Shown in pieces: positions 36,107 through 44,779 of a DNA stretch of 64,000 nt. A model generated the notes under the pieces. It had not been told where the DNA came from and searched no databases. It was given only the letters and a program-made list of their open reading frames with translations. The DNA lies in assembly GCF_014195485.1 (NCBI RefSeq), contig NZ_JACIBU010000001.1, forward strand, positions 558,001-622,000, in the 5' to 3' direction. A program made the translations under genes and the position numbers. Origin of the DNA: Modestobacter versicolor. GTDB taxonomy: Bacteria; Actinomycetota; Actinomycetes; Mycobacteriales; Geodermatophilaceae. The number at the start of each line of letters is the position of its first letter. The first letter of the stretch is position 1.

Positions 36107-36166
36107 TGCCCCGGCGGGTCGAGGCCCGAGCGGGCCGGTGCAACGGAGCAACGGGGAGGCGGAACG

Positions 36167-36949
36167 ATGGCGGCTGAGCTGGTCCTGCAGGACGTGGACC
36201 TGCAGTTCGGCGGCATCAAGGTGCTGCAGGAGGTGTCCTTCACCGTCGAGCCGGGCCAGATCTTCGGGCTGGTCGGTCCGAACGGTGCCGGCAAGACCTC
36301 GCTGTTCAACTGCATCAGCGGGCACTACACGCCCACCGCGGGCGCGGTGCGCATCGACGGCACCGAGGTGCAGGGGGCTCGCCCGGCGACCCTCGCCCGG
36401 CACGGGCTGGCCCGCACCTTCCAGCACCCCGCGCTGCAGCTGCACGAGACGGTGCTGGAGAACGTGCTGCTCGGCGGGCACTCCCGGCTCCCGGGCAGCC
36501 CGCTGGCGTGGGCGGTGCGCACGCCGGGCACCCGCCGCGCGGAGAAGGACCTGCGGGCCGAGGCGCTCGACCTGCTGGAGCGCAACGGCCTGGCCTGGGC
36601 CGCCCACCTGCCGGCCGACGAGCTCTCGCACGGTCTGCACAAGGGCGTCGAGCTGTGCCGCGCCCTGCTGATGAAGCCGCGGCTGCTGCTCCTCGACGAG
36701 CCCGCCGCCGGCCTCCCGCACGCCGAGGTGGAGCAGCTGATCGCGACGGTCCGGCGGCTGCGCAGCGAGGACGACATCACCGTCGTCATCGTCGAGCACC
36801 ACATGGGCCTCATCGCCGCCCTCACCGACCGCGTGGTGGTGCTCGACCACGGACGCAAGCTCATGGAGGGGACTGCTGCCGAGGCGCAGTCCGACCCCCG
36901 GGTCATCGAGGCCTACATCGGGAAGGACGCCGCGGATGACGCTGCTTGA
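36167..36949 (+). CDS. Importer 2 ATP-binding protein, LivG type
   Basis: 260 residues. Walker A GPNGAGKTS, LivG stretch ARTFQHPALQLHETVLENVLLGGH, DELSHGLHKGVELCRALLMKPRLLLLDEPAAGLPH (signature replaced by SHGLHKG, Walker B intact). First gene of a second five-gene Liv/HAAT cassette, in a different gene order (G-F-H-M-binding protein) from importer 1 (F-G-H-M-binding protein). Its promoter overlaps a GntR-type operator. Overlaps the LivF-type gene by 14 bases. Confidence 0.92.
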   Translation: MAAELVLQDVDLQFGGIKVLQEVSFTVEPGQIFGLVGPNGAGKTSLFNCISGHYTPTAGAVRIDGTEVQGARPATLARHGLARTFQHPALQLHETVLENVLLGGHSRLPGSPLAWAVRTPGTRRAEKDLRAEALDLLERNGLAWAAHLPADELSHGLHKGVELCRALLMKPRLLLLDEPAAGLPHAEVEQLIATVRRLRSEDDITVVIVEHHMGLIAALTDRVVVLDHGRKLMEGTAAEAQSDPRVIEAYIGKDAADDAA

Positions 36950-37646
36950 GCTCGAGGACGTCACGGCGTCCTACGGCCCGGTCCAGGTGCTGGAGGGGGT
37001 GTCGCTGAGCGTCCCGGAGAACGGCGCAGTCGGCATCCTCGGTGCCAACGGCGCCGGCAAGACCACCACCCTGCGCGCGATCAGCGGCACCGTCCGCGCG
37101 GGCGGCCGGATCGTGTTCGACGGCAAGGACATCCGCGGCCTGCGCCCGGACCAGGTGGCGGCGCTGGGCATCGCGCACGTGCCCGAGGGGCGCGGCACGC
37201 TGGGCGACCTCAGCGTCCGGGACAACCTGCGGGTCGGCGCGTACCTGCGCAAGGACCGCAAGGGCGTCGCGGAGGACATCGACTTCTGCCTCGACCTGTT
37301 CCCGAACCTGGCCGAGCGCATCACGTCCAACGCCTCGGCGCTGTCCGGTGGCGAGCAGCAGATGCTCGCGGTGGGCCGGGCGATCATGAGCAAGCCGCGG
37401 CTGCTGCTGCTGGACGAGGCCTCGCTCGGCCTCGCGCCGAGCACGGCCAAGAACGTCTACGACGCGATCCGCAAGCTGCGGCTGACCTCGGGCATCGCGA
37501 TGCTCGTGGTCGAGCAGAACGCCAACCTCGCCTTCACCCTCGTCGACAGCGCCACCGTCCTGGAGACCGGGCGGAGCGTGCTCACCGGCACCTCCGCCGA
37601 GCTCAAGGGCATGGACGAGATCCGTCGCGCCTACCTGGGAGGTTGA
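36936..37646 (+). CDS. Importer 2 ATP-binding protein, LivF type
   Basis: 236 residues. Walker A GANGAGKTT, HVPEGRGTLGDLSVRDNL (the LivF 'VPEGR' motif), signature ALSGGEQQMLAVGRAIM, Walker B LLLLDEASLGLAP, where the usual DEP is DEA. The start lies 14 bases inside livG. Together with the LivG-type subunit it powers import of a probable aromatic acid. Confidence 0.92.
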   Translation: MTLLELEDVTASYGPVQVLEGVSLSVPENGAVGILGANGAGKTTTLRAISGTVRAGGRIVFDGKDIRGLRPDQVAALGIAHVPEGRGTLGDLSVRDNLRVGAYLRKDRKGVAEDIDFCLDLFPNLAERITSNASALSGGEQQMLAVGRAIMSKPRLLLLDEASLGLAPSTAKNVYDAIRKLRLTSGIAMLVVEQNANLAFTLVDSATVLETGRSVLTGTSAELKGMDEIRRAYLGG

Positions 37647-37647
37647 C

Positions 37648-38529
37648 ATGGGCACATTCGTCCAACTCGTCGTCGACGGCCTGTCGACCGGCTCCGTCTA
37701 CGCCGCGATCGCCCTGGCCATCGTGCTGGTCCACCAGGCCACCGGGCTGATCAACTTCGCCCAGGGCGGCATGGCCGTCCTCGCCGTCTACATCGCCTGG
37801 TGGCTGACCACCAAGGACGTCCCGCTGATCCTGGCCATCCTGGTGTCGATCGCCTTCTCGATCGCCTTCGGCGCCGTCGTCGAGCGGTTCCTGATGCGGC
37901 GCTTCGAGCGCGGCGACCCGGACACCGCGGTCGTCGTCACGATCGGCCTCCTGACGCTGATCACCGGCGTCGCCGGCTGGCTCTGGACGTACAACAACCA
38001 GCAGTTCCCCTCGCTGTTCTCGCTGGACACGGTGAACTTCCTCGGTGTCTCGGTCAGCCAGCGCTCGCTCGGGACGACGGCCGTGATCATCGTGGTGATG
38101 GTCCTGCTGCAGGCGCTCTTCGTCGGCACCAAGCTCGGCCTGGCGCTGCGGGCGGTCGCCAACAACCCGGAGTCCGCGGCGTTCTCCGGCCTCCCCGTCG
38201 GGCGCCTGCTGATGGTCGGCTGGGGCCTGGCCGCCGCGCTCGGCGCCGTCGCCGGCGCCCTGGTGGCCCCGCAGCTGACGCTCACTCCCGGCATGCTCGA
38301 CAACGCCCTGGTGTACGCGCTCGCCGCGGTCATCCTCGGCGGGCTCACCAGCCCGGTCGGCGTCGTCGTCGCGGCGTGGCTGATCGGCGTGCTGGAGAAC
38401 CTCGCCGCGGTGTACGTCTCCTTCATCGGCTACGACCTCAAGGTGGCCGTGCCGTTCATCCTGATCTTCGTCGTCCTCATCGTCCGACCCCAGGGCCTGT
38501 TCGGCCGGAAGACCGTGGTGCGCGTGTGA
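37648..38529 (+). CDS. Importer 2 permease, LivH type
   Basis: 293 residues with about eight membrane segments. LivH signatures: QLVVDGLSTGSVYAAIALAIVLV, TGLINFAQGGMAVLAVYIAWWL, LRAVANNPESAAFSGLPVGRLL (EAA loop) and the end PFILIFVVLIVRPQGLFG. It starts 1 base after the LivF stop and ends overlapping the LivM start by 1 base (TGATG). Confidence 0.92.
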   Translation: MGTFVQLVVDGLSTGSVYAAIALAIVLVHQATGLINFAQGGMAVLAVYIAWWLTTKDVPLILAILVSIAFSIAFGAVVERFLMRRFERGDPDTAVVVTIGLLTLITGVAGWLWTYNNQQFPSLFSLDTVNFLGVSVSQRSLGTTAVIIVVMVLLQALFVGTKLGLALRAVANNPESAAFSGLPVGRLLMVGWGLAAALGAVAGALVAPQLTLTPGMLDNALVYALAAVILGGLTSPVGVVVAAWLIGVLENLAAVYVSFIGYDLKVAVPFILIFVVLIVRPQGLFGRKTVVRV

Positions 38530-39614
38530 TGGCCCGAGCTGTGGACACCTCCCCCTCGTCGTCCCTGCGGCAGAACCCCTGGCTCCGCCGCGCGGTCCCG
38601 CTGCTCGTCGTCGTCGTGCTCGCCGTGCTGCCGCTGGTGCTGACGGAGAACACCAACGACACGCTCGCCCGGATCGGCGTCTTCGCCGTCGCGGTGCTCG
38701 GGCTCAACGTGGTGATGGGCTACACCGGGCAGGTCTCGCTCGGCCAGATCTTCTTCGTGGGCCTGGGCGCGTACGTCACCGGCTACGGCGTCCAGCAGGG
38801 CTGGAACGTCGTGCTGGCGTTCCTCGCGGCGTGCCTGGCGGCCGCCGTCGCCGGGCTGGTCGTGGCGCTGGCCGCCGCGCGGCTGGGCGGTCTGGCGATC
38901 GCCATGGTCACGATCGCGCTGCCCATCGTCGGGGTGCCGCTGGCGAAGCGGCTGAGCGACGTCACCGGCGGTTCCCAGGGCCTGTCCGCGCGCTTCGCGG
39001 AGGCTCCGGAGGCGACCGGCCTCTACGACGACCAGTGGGTGCTCTACGTCGTGCTGGTCATCGGCGGCGCCGTCTTCCTGCTGACCCGCGCCCTGGTGCG
39101 CGGCAAGTACGGCCGGGCCTTCGCGATCGTCAAGGGCAACGAGGCCGTGGCGTCGTCCATGGGCATCTCGCCGTACCGCTACAAGGTGCTGGCCTTCACC
39201 ATCGCCTCGCTCATCGGCGGCATCAGCGGCTTCCTCTACATGTTCGTCATCCAGTACACGTCCCCGGAGACGATGAGCTTCGGGCACTCGATCGAGCTGC
39301 TCGCCGCGATGGTGATCGGCGGCGCGGGCAGCATCATCGGCTCGCTCCTCGGCGGCGCGTACTACGTGCTCGTGCCCGAGCTGACGAACCAGGTCGACTC
39401 GAGCCTCACGGCCCTGCTGCAGGGCGTGATCCTGCTGGCCGTGCTGTTCGTGCTCCCCGGCGGCCTCGCGTCGCTCCTCCGCAGGCTGACCCGCGGCCGG
39501 CGGCGCTCCGGCGCCGGGTCCGGTGCTGCGGCACCCCCGACCACTCCGTTGTCGACAGCAGTGTCGGGCACCTCGGCGGAGGAACCAGGAAAAGAGAGGC
39601 AAGGACACGCATGA
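38529..39614 (+). CDS. Importer 2 permease, LivM type
   Basis: 361 residues with about nine membrane segments. GLNVVMGYTGQVSLGQIFFVGLGAYVT, LAAARLGGLAIAMVTIALPIVGVPL, AFAIVKGNEAVASSMGISPYRYK (EAA loop), and a basic, disordered C-terminal tail. ATG at 38529 shares its A with the LivH stop. The end overlaps the binding-protein start (ATGA). Confidence 0.92.
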   Translation: MARAVDTSPSSSLRQNPWLRRAVPLLVVVVLAVLPLVLTENTNDTLARIGVFAVAVLGLNVVMGYTGQVSLGQIFFVGLGAYVTGYGVQQGWNVVLAFLAACLAAAVAGLVVALAAARLGGLAIAMVTIALPIVGVPLAKRLSDVTGGSQGLSARFAEAPEATGLYDDQWVLYVVLVIGGAVFLLTRALVRGKYGRAFAIVKGNEAVASSMGISPYRYKVLAFTIASLIGGISGFLYMFVIQYTSPETMSFGHSIELLAAMVIGGAGSIIGSLLGGAYYVLVPELTNQVDSSLTALLQGVILLAVLFVLPGGLASLLRRLTRGRRRSGAGSGAAAPPTTPLSTAVSGTSAEEPGKERQGHA

Positions 39615-40867
39615 ACATGCACTCTCGATCGCGGAAGGCGCTCGGCATCGCCGTGGCGTCGGCGCTCGCGCTCACCGTCTCGGCCTGCGGCCGTGAGGGA
39701 GGGGACGGCGGCGACCGGGGCTCCGGCGGGGAGGCCAGCCCCGGCATCACCGACGACTCGGTCACCCTCGGCATCTCCACCCCGCTCAGCGGTGCGACGG
39801 CGGGGCCGGGCACCTGCACGGTCGCCGGCATCACCGCGTACTTCGGCATGAAGAACGCCGAGGGCGGCGTCGAGTTCGGTGACGGGAAGACCCGCACGGT
39901 CGAGATCGAGGCGCTGGACGACACCTACGACCCGCAGCAGGCGAAGGCGAACTACGACCAGCTCAAGGACGACGTCTTCGCGATGACCGCGGGGCTGGGC
40001 ACGCCGACCAACCGCGCCTGGCGCGACGCGGCCATCGCCGACGAGGTGCCGCAGGCGCTGATCATGACCGGCGACCCGCTGTTCAGCGACCCCGAGGAGA
40101 GCCCCTGGCAGCTCGGCTTCGTGCCGATCTACCAGAACGAGGGTGAGGCCTTCGGCGAGCTGCTGGCGAGCTCCGGCCAGCAGCACCGGGTCGCGATCCT
40201 GTCGCAGAACGACGACTACGGCGAGGGCTACGTCGAGGGCTTCAAGTCCGCCGTCGAGGGTGCCGACAACATCGAGATCGTCGAGGAGCTCACCTACGAG
40301 GCGACCGACACGTCGGTCGACGCGCAGATGACCGAGCTGGCCGCCAGCGACGCCGACGTCATGTTCAACGCGATGTCGCTGGTGCCGCTCGCGGTCTCGG
40401 CGCTGCAGAAGGCGCAGCAGCTGAACTGGACGCCGAGCTGGTTCCTGCCCTCCAACACCTCCAGCCCGGGCGGGGTGCTCACCCCCGGCGGTGCGACGGC
40501 GTTCCCCGGCGTCTACTCGGTGGCGTTCTCCAAGGCGCCGGCCGGCCCGGCCGCCGGTGACCCGGACGTCGTGGAGTACCTGGCGGCGCTGAAGCAGTAC
40601 GGCGACTACCAGGACCCGCCGGCGTTCCCGCACTGCCAGTGGAGCTGGATGGTCGGCGCGACGCTCGAGCAGGCCTTCGGTGAGATGACCGAGCCGACGC
40701 GGGAGAACTTCATGGAGGCGCTGCGTGGCATCAGCGGCTTCGAGGCCCCGCTGATGCTGCCCGACACCTCGGTGGACACCACCGAGGCCGGGCAGCCCGC
40801 GGTCTCGACCGTGGTCGTGCAGAAGTACAACGGCAAGGGCTACGACACGGTGACCACCTTCGAGTGA
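39611..40867 (+). CDS. Importer 2 substrate-binding lipoprotein (Peripla_BP_6)
   Basis: 418 residues. Signal peptide with lipobox VSAC (LALTVSACGRE), a Gly/Asp linker, then SVTLGISTPLSGATAGPGTCTVAGITAYFG and DDTYDPQQAKANYDQLKDDVFAMTAGLG. It is clearly a homologue but not a duplicate of the importer 1 protein: 'GTPTNRAWRDAAIADEVPQ' replaces 'GTPSVKALVPILNRDE', implying a different ligand. Context suggests aromatic acids. Followed by a strong terminator. Confidence 0.92.
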   Translation: MNMHSRSRKALGIAVASALALTVSACGREGGDGGDRGSGGEASPGITDDSVTLGISTPLSGATAGPGTCTVAGITAYFGMKNAEGGVEFGDGKTRTVEIEALDDTYDPQQAKANYDQLKDDVFAMTAGLGTPTNRAWRDAAIADEVPQALIMTGDPLFSDPEESPWQLGFVPIYQNEGEAFGELLASSGQQHRVAILSQNDDYGEGYVEGFKSAVEGADNIEIVEELTYEATDTSVDAQMTELAASDADVMFNAMSLVPLAVSALQKAQQLNWTPSWFLPSNTSSPGGVLTPGGATAFPGVYSVAFSKAPAGPAAGDPDVVEYLAALKQYGDYQDPPAFPHCQWSWMVGATLEQAFGEMTEPTRENFMEALRGISGFEAPLMLPDTSVDTTEAGQPAVSTVVVQKYNGKGYDTVTTFE

Positions 40868-40880
40868 CACCGGCGTGGCA

Positions 40881-40910
40881 GGGGCGGCCCGTCCTCGGGC
40901 GGGCCGCCCC
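40881..40910. terminator. Bidirectional hairpin terminator after importer 2
   Basis: An 11-bp stem, GGGGCGGCCCG (40881-40891) with CGGGCCGCCCC (40900-40910), between convergent importer 2 and the IclR gene. Confidence 0.8.
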
Positions 40911-40942
40911 GCACGACCGCCCGGTGACCTGCCCGGGATGAC

Positions 40943-41716
40943 CTAGCCGGGGCGTGCCGGGTCGGCTGTCGGTCTGCGCAGCGCCCGGGAGATGCCGAGC
41001 GCGCTGGCCAGCAGCAGCGGCACCAGCGCCGGTCCCCGGCCGTCGTTGGGCACGATCACCGACAGCGAGGCGACGACCCGGCCGCCGCCGTCGCGCACCG
41101 GGACGGCCACCCCCGTCGCGTCCTCGTGCTGGTGGCCGTCGAGCACGGCCGCGTGGCCGCGGCGCACCTCGGCCAGGGCGGCCCGCAGCACCGCGGGGGA
41201 GCGGAACCCGGCCGGGGTGATCGGCCGCAGCGGTGCGGCCAGCACCTGCTCCTGCAGCTCGTGCGGGGCGTGCGCGAGCAGCACCAGCCCCGACGACGAG
41301 GTGGGCAGCGGCAACCGGCCGGCGATCCGGGAGAAGTTGACCACGGCGTCGCGTGCGGTGAGCCGCTCCAGGAACAGCACGTCGGTGCCGTCGAGCACCC
41401 CGAGCTGGACGTGGTGGCCGACGACCGCGTGCACGTCCTCCAGGAACGGCATGGCGGCGTCCCGCAGGGTGAGCGTCGGGGAAGCCCGCGCGCCCAGCTC
41501 CCACAGCCGCACGCCGACTCGCACCCGGCGGTCCGGCGTCCGCTCCAGCAGCCCGTGCGCGACGAGCTCGCCGACGATCCGGGACGCCGTGGCGACGTGC
41601 AGGCCGCTGCGCCGGGCGACCTCGCCCACGGTGAGCGTCGGCTCGTCGGCGGTGAAGGCGTCGAGCACCCGCACCGCACGTGCCAGCACCGACTCGCCGG
41701 TCGGGGTCCGCGCCAT
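40943..41716 (-). CDS. IclR-family transcriptional regulator
   Basis: 257 residues. N-terminal winged HTH (VLARAVRVLDAFTADEPTLTVGEVARRSGLHVATASRIVGELVAHG in outline, residues 10-55) and C-terminal IclR effector domain (LFLERLTARDAVVNFSRIAGRLPLPTSSSGLVLLAHAP; VAVPVRDGGGRVVASLSVIVP). IclR proteins of aromatic pathways (PcaU, PobR, PcaR) bind the substrate and usually activate. It is divergent from the reductase-P450 operon, with a 13-base palindrome between. It is one of two candidates for the shared island element. Confidence 0.92.
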   Translation of the reverse strand: MARTPTGESVLARAVRVLDAFTADEPTLTVGEVARRSGLHVATASRIVGELVAHGLLERTPDRRVRVGVRLWELGARASPTLTLRDAAMPFLEDVHAVVGHHVQLGVLDGTDVLFLERLTARDAVVNFSRIAGRLPLPTSSSGLVLLAHAPHELQEQVLAAPLRPITPAGFRSPAVLRAALAEVRRGHAAVLDGHQHEDATGVAVPVRDGGGRVVASLSVIVPNDGRGPALVPLLLASALGISRALRRPTADPARPG

Positions 41717-41749
41717 GCCCCGAGTGTGACACCGGTCTCCCGTCCATTG

Positions 41750-41762
41750 AGAAGCCGCTTCT
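41750..41762. promoter_or_regulatory. Palindrome in the IclR / reductase-P450 divergent region
   Basis: AGAAGC-C-GCTTCT, a perfect 13-base dyad, 34 bases before the IclR start and 51 bases before the reductase start. A plausible IclR operator by size and position; no clear -10/-35 pair is seen on either side. Confidence 0.45.
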
Positions 41763-41812
41763 GCCCCCTCCGTCCGGGCCGCACGCTGGGCGACGACGAC
41801 GAGGAGGTCGGC

Positions 41813-42796
41813 GTGCTCGGAGTGGAGCAGGTGGACGCCCGCTGGCGCAGCGGGACGGACCGCACGGTGGTGCGGGTGCAGGACAAGGTCCAGGTGGCCG
41901 AGGGCGTCGTGACGCTGACGCTCACCGCCCCGGACGGCGGGCGGCTGCCGGACTGGACGCCCGGGGCGCACGTCGACCTGACCCTGGAGAACGGCCTCAC
42001 CCGCCAGTACTCGCTGTGCGGCGACCGCTGGGACGCGCACAGCTACCGGGTCGGCGTGCTGCTGGAGCCGGCCGGGCGCGGCGGGTCCAGCTACGTGCAC
42101 GAGCAGCTCGAGCCGGGGCACGTCCTCGGGCTCGGCGGCCCGCGGAACAACTTCCCGCTGGTGCCGGCGGAGTCCTACCTGTTCGTGGCCGGGGGCATCG
42201 GCATCACCCCGGTCCTGCCGATGATCGCCCAGGCCGACCTGCTGGGCGCTGACTGGCAGCTGCTCTACGGCGGCCGGACCCGCAGCTCGATGGCGTTCCT
42301 GGACGAGCTGTCCGCGCACGGCGACCGGGTGCAGGTGCGCCCCCAGGACGAGTTCGGGCTCCTCGACCTGCCCGCCTTCCTCGGCGAGCCGCGGCCCGGC
42401 ACGCCGGTCTACGCGTGCGGGCCGGCGCCCCTGCTGGCCGCGCTGGAGACCGCCTGCGCCGGCTGGCCGGCCCGCGCGCTGCACACCGAGCGCTTCGTCG
42501 CCGCCGACCAGGGCGCCCCGGTGCGCACCACGGCCTTCGACGTCGAGCTGCACCGCTCCGGCCGCACCGTGACGGTCACGCCGGACACCTCGGTGCTCGA
42601 GGCGCTGGCCGCGGCCGGCGTCGAGGTGCTGTCCTCCTGCCGGCAGGGCACCTGCGGCACCTGCGAGACCACCGTGCTCGCCGGCGTGCCCGACCACCGC
42701 GACTCGCTGCTGGACGACGACGAGCGGGCCGCCGGCGACTGCATGTACCCCTGCGTCTCCCGGTCGTGCAGCGACCGCCTCGTCCTCGACCTCTGA
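41813..42796 (+). CDS. PDR/VanB-type ferredoxin reductase ([2Fe-2S] at C-terminus)
   Basis: 327 residues: a flavin domain (RQYSLCGDRWD, the RxYS motif), an NAD domain (VAGGIGITPVLPMIAQADLLG and YACGPAPLLAALE), and a C-terminal plant-type [2Fe-2S] domain (SCRQGTCGTCETTVLAG plus a fourth Cys near CMYPCVSRS). This is the order of phthalate dioxygenase reductase and VanB. GTG at 41813 has GAGGAGG 6 bases upstream. The next gene is a P450, 13 bases on, so the pair is a two-gene monooxygenase in which a PDR reductase replaces the usual ferredoxin plus ferredoxin reductase. Confidence 0.9.
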   Translation: MLGVEQVDARWRSGTDRTVVRVQDKVQVAEGVVTLTLTAPDGGRLPDWTPGAHVDLTLENGLTRQYSLCGDRWDAHSYRVGVLLEPAGRGGSSYVHEQLEPGHVLGLGGPRNNFPLVPAESYLFVAGGIGITPVLPMIAQADLLGADWQLLYGGRTRSSMAFLDELSAHGDRVQVRPQDEFGLLDLPAFLGEPRPGTPVYACGPAPLLAALETACAGWPARALHTERFVAADQGAPVRTTAFDVELHRSGRTVTVTPDTSVLEALAAAGVEVLSSCRQGTCGTCETTVLAGVPDHRDSLLDDDERAAGDCMYPCVSRSCSDRLVLDL

Positions 42797-42809
42797 TCCG
42801 GAGAAGACC

Positions 42810-44018
42810 ATGACGCTGCTCTCCACCTCCGCCGACCTGCCGGTCGACGACACCGACCCCTTCGGGCACGAGGTCCTCGAGGACCCGCTCCCGTTCCACC
42901 ACGCCCTGCGCGAGGCCGGGCCGGTGGTGTACCTGAGCCGGTACGACGTCCACGCGCTCGGCCGCTACGAGGAGGTGCACGCCGCGCTCGTGGACTGGCA
43001 GCGGTTCCAGTCCGCCGCCGGCGTGGGCCTGTCCAACTTCCGCACCGAGGAGCCGTGGCGGCCGCCGAGCCTGCTGCTGGAGGCCGACCCGCCGCGGCAC
43101 GACGCGCCCCGACGGGTGCTGGCCTCCGTCCTCGGCCCGCGGGCGCTGCGCACGCTGCGGGACCGGTGGACCGCCGATGCCGAGAGCCTGGTCGACGAGG
43201 TCCTCGCCGCAGGCACCGAGTTCGACGTCGTCCCCACGTTGGCCGAGGCGTTCCCGCTGCGGGTCTTCCCCGACGCGGTCGGCATCGGGAACGAGGGGCG
43301 GGAGAACCTGCTGCCCTACGGCGACCACGCGTTCAACGCCTTCGGCCCGGCCAACGACCTGGTGGCCAAGGGCGCGCACCGGGTCGCCGAGCTGTCCGGC
43401 TGGGTGGGCGAGCAGTGCGCCCGCGACGCGCTCACCGACGACGGCTTCGGCGCCGCCATCTGGGCGGCCGCCGACCGCGGTGAGATCACCCCGCAGCAGG
43501 CGCCGCTGGTGGTCCGGTCGCTGCTCACCGCCGGCGTCGACACCACGGTGCACGCGCTCTCGGCGATCCTCTACGCCTTCGCGACGAACCCCGACCAGTG
43601 GGCCCGGCTGGTCGCCGACCCGTCGCTCGCCCGGGTGGCCTTCGACGAGGCGATCCGCTGGGAGTCACCGGTCCAGACCTTCTTCCGGACCACCACCACC
43701 GACGTCCGGATCGGCGACGTCGTCGTCCCCGAGGGCCGCAAGGTGCTGATGTTCCTGGCCGCGGCCAACCGCGACCCGCGGCGCTGGGCCGACCCGGACC
43801 GCTTCGACCTCGGCCGCGACCCCTCCGGCCACGTCGGCTTCGGCATGGGCCTGCACCAGTGCGTCGGCCAGCACGTCGCCCGGCTGGAGGCCGAGGCGGT
43901 GCTGACCGCGCTGACCCGCCGGGTGCGCACGATCGAGCTCACCGGGCCGACGCAGCGGCACCACAACAACACGCTGCGCGCCTTCGGCAGCGTCCCCGTC
44001 AGGCTGACCGTCCGCTGA
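42810..44018 (+). CDS. Cytochrome P450, CYP199-like
   Basis: 402 residues. Heme loop FGMGLHQCVGQHVARLE with the Cys ligand, the I-helix oxygen motif LLTAGVDTTVHAL, and the ExxR region FDEAIRWESP. The overall sequence (HALREAGPVVYLSRYDVHALGRYEEVHAAL, in outline) resembles CYP199A para-methoxybenzoate O-demethylases, which would fit the island; this is by resemblance, not proof. GGAGAAG lies 9 bases before the ATG. Probably reduced by the preceding protein. Confidence 0.9.
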   Translation: MTLLSTSADLPVDDTDPFGHEVLEDPLPFHHALREAGPVVYLSRYDVHALGRYEEVHAALVDWQRFQSAAGVGLSNFRTEEPWRPPSLLLEADPPRHDAPRRVLASVLGPRALRTLRDRWTADAESLVDEVLAAGTEFDVVPTLAEAFPLRVFPDAVGIGNEGRENLLPYGDHAFNAFGPANDLVAKGAHRVAELSGWVGEQCARDALTDDGFGAAIWAAADRGEITPQQAPLVVRSLLTAGVDTTVHALSAILYAFATNPDQWARLVADPSLARVAFDEAIRWESPVQTFFRTTTTDVRIGDVVVPEGRKVLMFLAAANRDPRRWADPDRFDLGRDPSGHVGFGMGLHQCVGQHVARLEAEAVLTALTRRVRTIELTGPTQRHHNNTLRAFGSVPVRLTVR

Positions 44019-44034
44019 CCGCCCGCTGACCGTT

Positions 44035-44067
44035 CGTGTCCGCCACCCGGTGCGGGTGGCGGACACG
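44035..44067 (+). terminator. Hairpin terminator after P450
   Basis: A perfect 14-bp stem, CGTGTCCGCCACCC (44035-44048) with its complement at 44054-44067 and a GGTGC loop, directly abutting the GntR-gene operator. Confidence 0.8.
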
Positions 44068-44101
44068 ATTGTTGACGATCCCGCGCACCGCGCACTAGCT
44101 T
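44068..44101 (+). promoter_or_regulatory. Lower-pathway operon promoter with GntR-type operator
   Basis: TTGACG (44072-44077), 18 bases, TAGCTT (44096-44101). The -35 lies in ATTGTTGACGAT (44068-44079), half-sites ATYGT/ACRAT. It is the same motif, in the same position relative to the -35, as at importer 2 (36075-36086). Confidence 0.7.
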
Positions 44102-44128
44102 CCAGGTCACCGGACCGAGGAGGCGACG

Positions 44129-44779
44129 GTGAGCGGAGCGCACGAGGACGCGGCGCGGACCCTGCGAGCTGCGATCTCCCGCGGGGACATGCCGCCCGGG
44201 CTCCGGCTCGTCGAGGCCGACCTGGTCGAGCAGCTCGGCGTCAGCCGCGGCAGCGTGCGGCTGGCCATCGACGTGCTCGTCGCCGAGCGCCTGGTCGAGC
44301 GGTTCCCCAACAAGGGCGCCCGGGTCCGGGTCGTCTCCCTCGAGGAGGCCGTCGAGATCACCGAGTGCCGGATGCCCCTCGAGGCGCTGCTCGCCCGCAA
44401 GGCCGCCGAGCGCGTCACGGGTGCCGAGGCCGACCGGCTGCGGGCCCACCTGCACACCATGGCCGGCGCCGTCGACTCCGGTGACGTGCTCAAGTACGGC
44501 GAGCTCATCCAGCAGCTGCACGGCATGGTCGGCGAGGCCGCCCGGCACGCGGTCGCCGCCGACCTGGTCGGCAAGCTGCAGGCGCAGCTGGTCCGCCACC
44601 AGTTCCGGCTCTCGCTCCGGCCCGGGCGCGCCCGGGTCAGCCTCGGCGAGCTGACCGAGCTGGTCGCCGCCATCACCGACCGCGACCCCGACCGGGCCGA
44701 CGCCGCCGCGGTCGCCCACTTCCGCAGCGTCATCGCCGCGCTGTCCGAGCCGCACCCCGACCCCGGAGGACCAGCATGA
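44129..44779 (+). CDS. GntR-family (FCD) regulator
   Basis: 216 residues. Winged HTH RTLRAAISRGDMPPGLRLVEADLVEQLGVSRGSVRLAIDVLVAERLVE in outline, followed by an all-helical FCD ligand domain (ECRMPLEALLARKAAERV; AAAVAHFRSVI). FCD-type GntR proteins in aromatic operons (VanR-like) typically repress by sitting on T-GT-N-AC-A operators, as found over the -35 here. First gene of the lower-pathway operon. It overlaps the aldolase start by 4 bases. Confidence 0.92.
   Translation: MSGAHEDAARTLRAAISRGDMPPGLRLVEADLVEQLGVSRGSVRLAIDVLVAERLVERFPNKGARVRVVSLEEAVEITECRMPLEALLARKAAERVTGAEADRLRAHLHTMAGAVDSGDVLKYGELIQQLHGMVGEAARHAVAADLVGKLQAQLVRHQFRLSLRPGRARVSLGELTELVAAITDRDPDRADAAAVAHFRSVIAALSEPHPDPGGPA

Noticed and set aside
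44068-44101. The shared 11-base element at the GntR-led operon
   Set aside because: Bases 35 upstream of the -10 do not match GWCAWNNG; this promoter uses the ATYGTTGACRAT motif instead.
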